From the NCBI GenBank assembly GCA_018402255.1, contig JAGYIS010000010.1, forward strand, positions 372,001 to 436,000: 64,000 bases of DNA. The letters are read 5' to 3'. The stretch's first letter is position 1. Each line of letters begins with the position of its first letter. The position numbers and the translations under genes are program-made. A model generated the notes under the pieces. It was not told where the DNA came from. It saw only the letters and a program-made list of their open reading frames with translations, and ran no database searches. Shown here piece by piece: positions 1 to 5,549 of this stretch. The DNA is from Marinobacter sp. GTDB lineage: Bacteria; Pseudomonadota; Gammaproteobacteria; Pseudomonadales; Oleiphilaceae.

Positions 1-24
1 TTTTCAAACTCCGTTTTTTCGTGG

Positions 25-95
25 GACTAACGCCTGGCTTTGCGGCGTGCCGGAGCGCCAGCGAAGGCGTGTCCGACAACAGCCATTGGTTAGGT
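25..95 (-). other. attC site 1 (about 71 bp class)
   Basis: Core 7-mers are ACCTAAC (reverse complement of 89-95) and GTTAGTC (reverse complement of 25-31), flanking a short imperfect palindrome around GCGCCAGCG. It is the attC of the cassette carrying the 108-aa membrane protein gene and belongs to the short class together with the sites at 3534 and 3876. Confidence 0.8.
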
Positions 96-422
96 CTAGA
101 CATGTACGAGCAATGCTGGTGCATACGCAGACCAATAAAGAGCCACTGTACCCGCGAAGCTCACGGAAATTGCAGCCAATGGCAACCATTTGGTTGCGCG
201 GAACAGTGCTGAAAAGGCCAAGCCTAGACATAAAATAGGCAATACCACCCACCACTGAATCGTACGGAAAACGAACTGCGAATAGGCCGTTTGCTCTACA
301 CCAAAGCTATACCAGAGTTGCGTAAATGACTTGGCAGCCTCCGGTTGGTTTAGCACATAGATAAAGTAGGACTGCGCAAACACAAAGAAAAGAATGAACA
401 ACCAAAAAAACAGCTTCTTCAT
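96..422 (-). CDS. Cassette-borne small membrane protein (108 aa), unknown function
   Basis: I do not recognise a family. The N terminus (MKKLFFWLFILFFVFAQSYF) is a strongly hydrophobic signal-anchor. Two more hydrophobic stretches follow, around residues 55-75 and 80-105, so an inner-membrane protein with about three spans is likely. The gene fills its cassette exactly: the ATG is 6 nt after the preceding attC and the stop touches the next attC, as expected for a real cassette gene. There is no clear Shine-Dalgarno sequence, so expression may depend on readthrough from upstream cassettes. Confidence 0.7.
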   Translation of the reverse strand: MKKLFFWLFILFFVFAQSYFIYVLNQPEAAKSFTQLWYSFGVEQTAYSQFVFRTIQWWVVLPILCLGLAFSALFRATKWLPLAAISVSFAGTVALYWSAYAPALLVHV

Positions 423-428
423 ACGATG

Positions 429-512
429 ACCTAACGCGAAGATAAGCGGCGGCCCGACAGGGGCGTCCGGCGGAGGCCAACGGCCGGAACGAACTTAATC
501 GACTTGTTAATT
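429..512 (-). other. attC site 2 (about 84 bp class)
   Basis: Core sites are AATTAAC (reverse complement of 506-512) and GTTAGGT (reverse complement of 429-435). The interior GCGTCCGG / GGCCGG arms are nearly the same as those of the attC at 4742-4825, so the two form one subfamily. Confidence 0.85.
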
Positions 513-917
513 GGTAATCTCAATGTACCACCTAGGCTTGATACGCCCGAAGTCTTGGCGGACGTTTGACCGCAAGGATTTCTTGGAATCCAGCACCTTC
601 TCTTGGCCATCTTCCCTGACGAACAAAACCCAGTGCCAGAATGGCTTGCCACGCTCCATTCGCCATTTGATGGCCAAAAGTGCTTTATCGGGCAATCTCT
701 CCCATGACTCAAACGGTGTTTCTTTTGGCGAAACCGATACGCCACAATCGCGCAAGAGCTTTCGGACATAATCAGTGTCGGACCAAAGCGATGTGTCAGA
801 GGCATAAATACCCAGAGCGCTAGCTCTCCGTTTGGCCTCGGCATAGCTGAGACCGGCGAGCGCAGCAGAGGCGGCAATGCCGCAACCGGTTACTTCCTCT
901 TGGATGACGACGTCCAT
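507..917 (-). CDS. Cassette-borne C39/papain-like cysteine peptidase candidate (136 aa)
   Basis: The start is the ATG of MDVVIQEE at 917; the frame stays open to 1103, but that extension runs through the attC and is not coding. The protein has a plausible papain-fold triad: Q6 and C12 in QEEVTGCGIAAS, H95 in FWHWVLF and D110 in KVLDS. The order and spacing resemble C39-like peptidase domains such as those of bacteriocin-processing transporters, but the protein is free-standing, with no signal peptide or membrane span. Its substrate is unknown; it may be catalytic or a pseudo-peptidase. The stop overlaps attC 2, as is usual for cassette genes. The family call is inferred from motifs only. Confidence 0.6.
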   Translation of the reverse strand: MDVVIQEEVTGCGIAASAALAGLSYAEAKRRASALGIYASDTSLWSDTDYVRKLLRDCGVSVSPKETPFESWERLPDKALLAIKWRMERGKPFWHWVLFVREDGQEKVLDSKKSLRSNVRQDFGRIKPRWYIEITN

Positions 918-926
918 ATCTTTACC

Positions 927-1021
927 AATTAACGCTGAGCACAGCGGCGACCTTGGAATGGCGACGAAGGAGCCACGGAAAGGGCGTCCGGCGGCCAAAG
1001 GCCGCGTACTGCTGCGACTTG
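927..1021 (-). other. attC site 3, crossover-side fragment (split by IS)
   Basis: This left piece carries the core GTTAATT (reverse complement of 927-933) and the GGCGGCCAAAGGCCGC central hairpin. It breaks off after GCGACTTG at 1021. The intact sister site at 4286-4386 reads GCGACTTGTTAA at this point. The missing GTTAGGC core is at 2608-2614, on the far side of the insertion sequence. Confidence 0.85.
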
Positions 1022-1029
1022 ATACTGAT

Positions 1030-1040
1030 TGAGCCTTCTC
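1030..1040 (+). repeat. IS left subterminal inverted repeat
   Basis: TGAGCCTTCTC, the exact reverse complement of 2592-2602. The match stops at the next base inward. Confidence 0.85.
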
Positions 1041-1101
1041 CCCAGCCCAGCGGTTGCCCGCTAAGCTGGAAGGCGACCAAGCACTACAAGGGAGAAGACT
1101 C

Positions 1102-2145
1102 ATGAACTTTTACCATAGCACCCACCGCCATTATTGTGGAATCGATCTGCATGCCCGCAGCCTATACGTCTGCATCCTCGACCAACAGGGCGAGGTGTTG
1201 CTGCATAAAGAAATCAAAGCCCAGCCGGAACTGCTGCTGGCCACGCTCGAACCCTTTCGCGATGATCTAGTCGTCGGTGTCGAATGCATGCACTGCTGGT
1301 ACTGGATCTCCGATCTGTGCGAAGAGCACGGTATCCACTTTATCCTGGGCCACGCGCTTTATATGAAGGCCATTCATGGGGGCAAAACCAAGAACGACCG
1401 CATCGATTCCTTCAAGATTGCGATGCTCATGCGCGGTGGTAACTTTCCACTGGCTTACGTCTATCCCAAGGAGATGCGGGCCACCCGGGATCTATTGCGC
1501 CGCCGTACTCGCATTGTCCGGCATGGTGCCATGCTCAAGGCCCACGCAGTAAACACTCTGGGCCAGTACAATCTGCCGCCCAGCAAAGCCAACCTCAACA
1601 ACCCTGGTGGCCGATCACAACTGACCGCCGCTTTTAGCGATCCAGACGTTCAGCGCAATATCGATCTGGACCTGGCCATCGTCGACTGCTATCAGCACGA
1701 ACTCAAAAAACTTGAATGGCACCTGGAACAGCAAGCCAAACAACACGATCCGGCTTCACTCAATGTGCTGAAGACCATTCCCGGAGTCGGTCGCATTCTG
1801 GCCCTGACCATTCTCTACGAAGTCGGCGATATCCAGCGCTTCGAATCGGTTCAGAAGTTCGCATCCTACGCTCGCCTGGTGAAGTGCAAAGCCGAATCCG
1901 CCGGCAAGGTCTATGGCACTCAGGGCAACAAGATCGGAAATCCTCATCTGAAGTGGGCGTTCTCGGAAGCCGCCGTGCTGTTTATCCGTAACAACGACAA
2001 GGCCAAGCGCTACGTCGAAAAACTGCAAAAGCGAATGAATAAGCCCAAGGCCCTGTCGGCCCTGGCCCACAAACTGGGGCGTGCGGTGTACTTCATGCTC
2101 AAAGACAAGAGGGTGTTCGATGAACAACGGTTCCTAAAAGGTTAG
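1102..2145 (+). CDS. IS110/IS1111-family DEDD transposase (347 aa)
   Basis: The start at 1102 (MNFYHSTHRHYCGIDLHARS) is chosen because GGGAG lies about 9 nt upstream; the frame is open further upstream but without a ribosome site. The N-terminal RuvC-like DEDD domain shows D15 (GIDLH), E61 (GVECMH), D99 and D102 (KNDRID). The C-terminal Tnp_20 domain contains TIPGVGRILALTI and the conserved Ser region near AESAGKVYG. Length and layout match full-size IS1111-type recombinases, so it looks intact. The enzyme should act with an RNA encoded in the element to pick its target. Confidence 0.93.
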   Translation: MNFYHSTHRHYCGIDLHARSLYVCILDQQGEVLLHKEIKAQPELLLATLEPFRDDLVVGVECMHCWYWISDLCEEHGIHFILGHALYMKAIHGGKTKNDRIDSFKIAMLMRGGNFPLAYVYPKEMRATRDLLRRRTRIVRHGAMLKAHAVNTLGQYNLPPSKANLNNPGGRSQLTAAFSDPDVQRNIDLDLAIVDCYQHELKKLEWHLEQQAKQHDPASLNVLKTIPGVGRILALTILYEVGDIQRFESVQKFASYARLVKCKAESAGKVYGTQGNKIGNPHLKWAFSEAAVLFIRNNDKAKRYVEKLQKRMNKPKALSALAHKLGRAVYFMLKDKRVFDEQRFLKG

Positions 2146-2605
2146 TCACGCCACGGGCTGAGCATGACGTCTAACTGGATCAGAAAGGATGACGCCGAAG
2201 ACTGCGAGTCCGCTGACTGGTACCCGATACCGAAGCGGTTTTCTGTCACCGATGTCGAAGCCAGAGCGACTTGATTAGCCAGCCCGTGGGCGTGCCTTAA
2301 TACCATGAGCCAGTGCGCTTACACCGGTCCTGAGCCTGAAACTAACTGGAGCCATGCAGCCCGCCGCTTGAATAGCGCCAGTGACCGGTTAACCGATGAA
2401 TGTCTGGTGCCCCTGACCTACTGATGGAACGACCGGTCAGGCAGTGGCCTAAAGCCACGTAAGAGAGCCCCTATATGTGTTTGCTGTAAGTGCCTGACAG
2501 CTCGACGAGACTAGCGAAGCAGGCGTTCTCGCTCATGGGTTTAGGTTGGCCGCTGGCGCGGCCAAAAAAATGACTATTGCCTGTTGATTCCGAGAAGGCT
2601 CATAT
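2146..2605 (+). ncRNA. Candidate seekRNA/bridge-RNA region of the IS (3' noncoding end)
   Basis: About 460 bp between the transposase stop and the right end, with no credible ORF. In IS1111-type elements the guide RNA is encoded in this position. Positions 2266-2278 read GCGACTTGATTAG, which matches the attC target GCGACTTG/TTAG apart from one inserted A; this is a plausible target-guide segment. CTAACTGGA occurs twice (2171-2179 and 2342-2350) and could pair with the GTTAG side. RNA ends were not determined, and the assignment is inferred from family knowledge plus the motif match. Confidence 0.5.
2592..2602 (+). repeat. IS right subterminal inverted repeat
   Basis: GAGAAGGCTCA, the exact reverse complement of the left copy at 1030-1040. 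Confidence 0.85.
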
Positions 2606-2614
2606 GGGTTAGGC
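2606..2614 (-). other. attC site 3, inverse-core fragment
   Basis: GTTAGGC at 2608-2614 reads GCCTAAC in cassette orientation and is the missing R'' core of the attC split by the IS. The stop codon of the DUF4279 gene lies 4 nt away, as at intact cassette/attC junctions in this array. Confidence 0.8.
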
Positions 2615-2617
2615 CTT

Positions 2618-3085
2618 CTAGCAGCAACCCGACTCATCATTTTGAATCTCCGGCTCGTGATATAAATCCCACCATACCTCTACGCCCGCGTCGGCCAGTC
2701 CTCGCATCTGATCTGGCGAGATGGTAGGGCCACCCTGAGTGTAACCATACATAATCGCCACAGACATCTCACAACCACGATCTCGAAGACCTTCCAAAAC
2801 GCCAGCCTCCTTGAGCGGACCCGCAAGCAGGATTTCAAGGTGACGCCGACAATCCCTGGATTCGCTGAGCTCTTTAGTCGAATAAAACCATCCGTGCCAC
2901 GGATAATATCTATGGTTTACATCGGAACGTTTCGTTCTCTGCTCACCTTTTTTGAAACTACGGGTCGGCTCACAACCTATTAGAGCCGAGATGGCAGAGG
3001 GGTCCAGTGTCTCGGACGTGATCCTCAGAGTGGCGTAGGTGCCTGTACAAGTCGCATAATTATCGTCAATTTCGTGCGATTGCAT
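2618..3085 (-). CDS. Cassette-borne DUF4279-type protein (155 aa)
   Basis: Residues 10-60 (TCTGTYATLRITSETLDPSA, then a CEPTRSFKKGEQR-like segment) and the WHGWFYSTKE block fit DUF4279, a small soluble domain of unknown function common in cassettes and accessory regions. There is no signal peptide or membrane span, and the C terminus is acidic and Cys-rich (ESGCC). The gene occupies its own cassette between attC 4 and the split attC 3. The IS now separates it from most of its attC, which should make the cassette hard to excise. Confidence 0.7.
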   Translation of the reverse strand: MQSHEIDDNYATCTGTYATLRITSETLDPSAISALIGCEPTRSFKKGEQRTKRSDVNHRYYPWHGWFYSTKELSESRDCRRHLEILLAGPLKEAGVLEGLRDRGCEMSVAIMYGYTQGGPTISPDQMRGLADAGVEVWWDLYHEPEIQNDESGCC

Positions 3086-3099
3086 GGAATTTCCTGTGG

Positions 3100-3200
3100 G
3101 CCTAACGCGAAGCTTAGCGGCGCCCTTGTAATGGAGGCGAAGCCGAAATGAAAAGGGCGTCCGGCGGCCATCGGCCGCGTACTACAGCGACTGGTTAGTG
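3100..3200 (-). other. attC site 4 (about 100 bp class)
   Basis: Core sites are CACTAAC (reverse complement of 3194-3200) and GTTAGGC (reverse complement of 3100-3106). The interior is almost identical to the sites at 927 and 4286, including the GGCGGCCATCGGCCGC terminal hairpin. Confidence 0.88.
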
Positions 3201-3536
3201 GCAGGTAATGACACTGCCTGCTCCCTGGCACTGACCTTGACGGCCTACTCCGTAACCCGGCACCGACATGAGCCGATGCACACTGTTTGAAACACCGCCA
3301 ATGATGCGGTGAATGAACCTGAACTCAAAGGTAGCAGATCCAGACCCAATTTTCGGCGGACGGCCCCACACGGTGAACACCGAATTTCCCGCCAAAACTC
3401 TTGCTTGCTGATGCAACCAAACCGAACGCGGATTCTGACGGCCTTGGTGCTTACCAGATTACGCGGGTTTGGCAACCAAGCACGGCGCCAAGGCCCCCGG
3501 CACACCGCAGCCCAAAAGGACCGAAGCCACAGCCAC
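3195..3536 (-). pseudogene. Cassette without an intact gene; possible broken lipoprotein-like ORF
   Basis: The cassette between attC 4 and attC 5 holds no convincing complete gene. In cassette orientation one frame runs from a GTG at 3536 to a stop at 3195, right at the next attC, with a single in-frame TAA at 3459-3461. Its first residues (VAVASVLLGCG) resemble the end of a lipoprotein signal with a lipobox. The downstream 73-aa part would need a TTG start without a ribosome site. This could be a decayed cassette gene or a chance frame; a plus-strand ORF at 3309-3539 is no better supported. Confidence 0.3.
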
Positions 3537-3605
3537 TAACGCTTGCAGTTGCGGCAGGTACGGAGCGCAGCGTAGTACCTGTCCGACAACCTGCACTTGT
3601 TAGGG
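3534..3605 (-). other. attC site 5 (about 72 bp class)
   Basis: Core sites are CCCTAAC (reverse complement of 3599-3605) and GTTAGTG (reverse complement of 3534-3540), around a CAGGTAC...GTACCTG palindrome. Confidence 0.85.
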
Positions 3606-3646
3606 GCTGACCCGTCACTTGATGCCATAGGCCAGCCCCGTACTAC

Positions 3647-3811
3647 TTACTTGCCTTTGGATGGACCATTACCACGACCACCGCCTGATGGATTACCTGA
3701 CGTGCTCGGCCAGTTTCCACCTGGCCCTGGGTGACTAGATGGCCCGCGTCCACCGCCGCCACTTTTACCGCCAGCGCTTCCACCTTTAGAACCACCACTA
3801 CCTTTTGCCAT
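3647..3811 (-). CDS. Cassette-borne Gly-rich basic mini-protein (54 aa)
   Basis: The start at 3811 is fixed by a strong Shine-Dalgarno (AAGGAGGT, about 6 nt upstream of the ATG), the best ribosome site in the array; the longer frame to 3865 is not needed. The product begins MAKGSGGSKGGSAGGKSGG and continues with Gly, Ser, Pro, Arg and Lys to a ...NGPSKGK end, so it is low-complexity, basic and probably disordered, with no membrane segment. Function is unknown; nucleic-acid or surface binding is conceivable from composition alone. A consistent reading frame and the strong ribosome site argue that it is real. Confidence 0.7.
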   Translation of the reverse strand: MAKGSGGSKGGSAGGKSGGGGRGPSSHPGPGGNWPSTSGNPSGGGRGNGPSKGK

Positions 3812-3875
3812 ATTCGACCTCCTTCTTTTGCCGGTTTCGTTAAGATAGGCAAACCATGCCGGCAACAGAGAATGC

Positions 3876-3947
3876 CCATAACGCTAGCGGTAATGGGCGC
3901 CAACGGAGCGCAGCATAGTTGGCGTCCCGTTGACCACCTGGTTATGC
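3876..3947 (-). other. attC site 6 (about 72 bp class)
   Basis: Core sites are GCATAAC (reverse complement of 3941-3947) and GTTATGG (reverse complement of 3876-3882), around a GGGCGCCAAC...GTTGGCGTCCC imperfect palindrome. Confidence 0.85.
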
Positions 3948-4262
3948 CAGTTGTTGCAGCCAGTCACGAAACCACTCCGTTGGCATTTGCTCTTCCTCGA
4001 AATTCTTCGTTCGGAGTTCCTCTGGTGAGTAGGTGTTCGCCAAATACAAATCCCACTGTGTTTCTACATCAGTGAGGATTGGCAACAACGACTCTATCTC
4101 CTGCTCCGCATCAACTTCGAGATACTCACACCAAAATCTGTCACACCACTCCGCAATTTGCTTATGGGAGTATGGCGACTTTTCCGGCTCTGCACCCCAC
4201 CTCAACATCTTGAGCGCCGCTTCCCGTGTAAAAGGCATTTCTGCCGGTGTGCTCATTTCCAT
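3942..4262 (-). CDS. Cassette-borne hypothetical protein (106 aa)
   Basis: No family recognised. It is a soluble, acidic, Trp-rich protein (RFWCEYLEVDAEQEIESLL, then ETQWDLYLANTY and TEWFRDWLQQLA), predicted largely helical, without signal or membrane segments. Either the first ATG (4262) or the Met at residue 3 could start it; the GGAAATG context favours neither strongly. The stop lies inside attC 6, as usual for cassette genes. The composition resembles small immunity or antitoxin-like proteins, but nothing specific supports that. Confidence 0.65.
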   Translation of the reverse strand: MEMSTPAEMPFTREAALKMLRWGAEPEKSPYSHKQIAEWCDRFWCEYLEVDAEQEIESLLPILTDVETQWDLYLANTYSPEELRTKNFEEEQMPTEWFRDWLQQLA

Positions 4263-4285
4263 ACTAGGTGGCTCGCACTAAAAGG

Positions 4286-4386
4286 GCATAACGCTTAGCT
4301 TAGCGGCGACCTTGTAATGGAGGCGAAGCCGCAATGAAAAGGGCGTCCGGCGGCCATCGGCCGCGTACTACAGCGACTTGTTAAAT
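4286..4386 (-). other. attC site 7 (about 101 bp class)
   Basis: Core sites are ATTTAAC (reverse complement of 4380-4386) and GTTATGC (reverse complement of 4286-4292). It is the intact reference copy showing the uninterrupted GCGACTTGTTAA junction targeted by the IS elsewhere in the array. Confidence 0.88.
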
Positions 4387-4737
4387 TTGCTTGCTACGCC
4401 ATCTCAGCAAAAGCCAAGCGACCAGTGCAGCAATAGGATGCAAGAGAAAGTAACCCCACTCGTCAATTCGTTCAACGGTCAAAAGATACGCTCGGTTGCA
4501 ACCGCTCTCATCTATTTCGCAGTTAGCCGCATACTGTGTTGCATCAGAATTGAGCTGAGTTAGTGCCAGGAAATATAAGATCCCGAAAACCAGCCAGACA
4601 CAATAGCTCAGGCCATAAGCCTTAAAACGCAGCTTTATCGCTGAAGACTGACCTACCCGATAGAGATGCAACTCCGACAAAAGCACGGGCCATAAGTAAA
4701 AAAGGCCTACAACCGCGAGAACGACGACAATTTCCAT
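4381..4737 (-). CDS. Cassette-borne membrane protein (118 aa), unknown function
   Basis: Three hydrophobic spans are visible: residues 1-20 (VVVLAVVGLFYLWPVLL), about 45-62 (YCVWLVFGILYFLALT) and about 96-112 (FLLHPIAALVAWLLLRW). A polar loop between spans 2 and 3 contains two Cys residues (NCEIDESGCN), a possible disulfide if it faces the periplasm. The protein ends in a positive tail (RWRSKQI). No family recognised. The stop falls in attC 7 and the start lies just after attC 8, so the gene fills its cassette. Confidence 0.65.
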   Translation of the reverse strand: MEIVVVLAVVGLFYLWPVLLSELHLYRVGQSSAIKLRFKAYGLSYCVWLVFGILYFLALTQLNSDATQYAANCEIDESGCNRAYLLTVERIDEWGYFLLHPIAALVAWLLLRWRSKQI

Positions 4738-4741
4738 AGCA

Positions 4742-4825
4742 ATTTAACGCCGATGATAAGCGGCGCCCGACTAGGGCGTCCGGTGGAGGCCGCAGGCCGG
4801 AACGAACTTGATTGACTTGTTAAAT
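4742..4825 (-). other. attC site 8 (about 84 bp class)
   Basis: Core sites are ATTTAAC (reverse complement of 4819-4825) and GTTAAAT (reverse complement of 4742-4748). It is a close relative of the attC at 429-512. Confidence 0.88.
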
Positions 4826-4827
4826 TT

Positions 4828-5160
4828 TCATGAGGCAAAAACCTGATACAGCCCCAGGATGATCGATAGCAGGCCGAAAATAGTCATCGTATTGCCAGGA
4901 ACGCTATGAAACCGTGTCATCTCTCGCCCACGAAATATTGATCCATGGGCTGTTTCACGTTCAAAAGGCTCTTCCCGGCGGCTTGCCCACTCGCCAAGAC
5001 CAATCAGGAGTACACCAATAGAAAAGGGTAGAATTTCACGATTAGTAAGAACCTGTACATCGATAAAAATAGCACCCAAAGTAACTAAGCCGCCAATCCA
5101 AACTAGCAGCTTATACCAGCTATCAAGAGCTAAGGATTTCAAAGCATCAGCGATATCCAT
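4828..5160 (-). CDS. Cassette-borne membrane protein (110 aa), unknown function
   Basis: The start at 5160 has an AAGGAT ribosome site about 5 nt upstream. Hydrophobic spans lie near residues 18-36 (LLVWIGGLVTLGAIFIDV), 45-58 (LPFSIGVLLIGLGEW) and 90-108 (MTIFGLLSIILGLYQVFA). A charged cytosolic-type loop (SRREEPFERETAHGSIFRGR) sits between spans 2 and 3. No family recognised. The gene is the second cassette from attI and fills the interval between attC 8 and attC 9. Confidence 0.68.
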   Translation of the reverse strand: MDIADALKSLALDSWYKLLVWIGGLVTLGAIFIDVQVLTNREILPFSIGVLLIGLGEWASRREEPFERETAHGSIFRGREMTRFHSVPGNTMTIFGLLSIILGLYQVFAS

Positions 5161-5174
5161 AACATCCTTTTTAA

Positions 5175-5264
5175 ATTTAACGCTTAGGTAACCGGCGCCG
5201 GAGCGACAGCGGAGGGAACCAAAAGCGGTACGCTTTTGGCGTCCGGTTGACCGTATGGTTATGG
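5175..5264 (-). other. attC site 9 (about 90 bp)
   Basis: Core sites are CCATAAC (reverse complement of 5258-5264) and GTTAAAT (reverse complement of 5175-5181). A CAAAAGCG...CGCTTTTG hairpin forms the tip. It is the attC of the attI-proximal cassette. Confidence 0.85.
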
Positions 5265-5298
5265 CTCAACCAGCCAAACTCTGCTGGAAAACACAGCT

Positions 5299-5433
5299 TT
5301 AGTGGCAATGATAAGGCTGTGAGCCTGCGTGACAGCATTGCCCAGGTGGGCTGTCTTTCCGGCAACCGCCACCATGAGCGAACGCCGTCGACGCGAACAC
5401 AACAAGAACCAAACTTAGCATTATTTTTTTCAT
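5299..5433 (-). CDS. Cassette-borne secreted His/Cys-rich mini-protein (44 aa)
   Basis: A small ORF in the first cassette. The ATG at 5433 has GGAG 8 nt upstream. Residues 1-19 (MKKIMLSLVLVV, then FASTAFA) form a textbook signal peptide with an Ala-x-Ala cleavage site. The mature 25 residues (HGGGCRKDSPPGQCCH, then a QPYHCH tail) contain four Cys and four His. The HGGG start and YHCH end resemble the short YHYH-type proteins often carried by integron cassettes. A periplasmic metal-binding role is possible, but only composition supports it. A 110-aa alternative frame (5177-5509) crosses attC 9 and lacks these features. Confidence 0.72.
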   Translation of the reverse strand: MKKIMLSLVLVVFASTAFAHGGGCRKDSPPGQCCHAGSQPYHCH

Positions 5434-5542
5434 GGTCATTCTCCAGGATTGAGGTGCTAGCGCACCGTGCAACCTCCATGTTCATTGCCCTCCAACTATC
5501 TTGGCACAACCCAGAAAATGTAGACGAAATGTACGTAAAGCG

Positions 5543-5549
5543 CCATAAC
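5543..5549 (-). other. attI crossover core / first-cassette junction
   Basis: GTTATGG on the minus strand (CCATAAC at 5543-5549) matches the R' core of the attC at 3876 and the outer core of attC 9. It marks where the first cassette joins attI. The remaining attI sequence extends toward intI. Confidence 0.65.

Larger units (their letters stand above)
1022..2605 (+). mobile_element. IS110-family (IS1111-attC group) insertion sequence in an attC site
   Basis: About 1.58 kb. Perfect 11-bp subterminal inverted repeats (TGAGCCTTCTC at 1030-1040 and GAGAAGGCTCA at 2592-2602) lie about 8 bp and 3 bp inside the ends, the asymmetric layout typical of IS1111-type elements. The element separates GCGACTTG (left) from GTTAGGC (right), which rejoin to a normal attC core. 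The transposase gene sits near the left end and about 460 bp of noncoding DNA lies at the right end. Exact ends are uncertain by 1-2 bp. Members of the IS1111-attC group are known to target attC sites. Confidence 0.88.
1..5549 (-). mobile_element. Integron gene-cassette array (minus-strand orientation)
   Basis: A run of short minus-strand ORFs, each followed by an imperfect inverted repeat of about 70-100 bp. Each repeat is bounded by a RYYYAAC-type and a GTTRRRY-type 7-mer, the signature of attC sites. The array abuts the attI-like core at 5543-5549, beyond which an integron integrase gene reads in the opposite direction, as in all integrons. Nine attC sites delimit about nine cassettes, and the array continues past the left edge of the window. 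Most cassettes hold one small gene of unknown function, typical of sedentary chromosomal integrons. Confidence 0.93.

Noticed and set aside
431..877. 148-codon ORF overlapping the C39-like cassette gene
   Set aside because: Extends across attC 2 in another frame, with no domain; the 507-917 frame carries the conserved triad.
5177..5509. 110-codon minus-strand ORF in the first cassette
   Set aside because: It runs through attC 9 and competes with the 44-aa frame that has a signal peptide and ribosome site.
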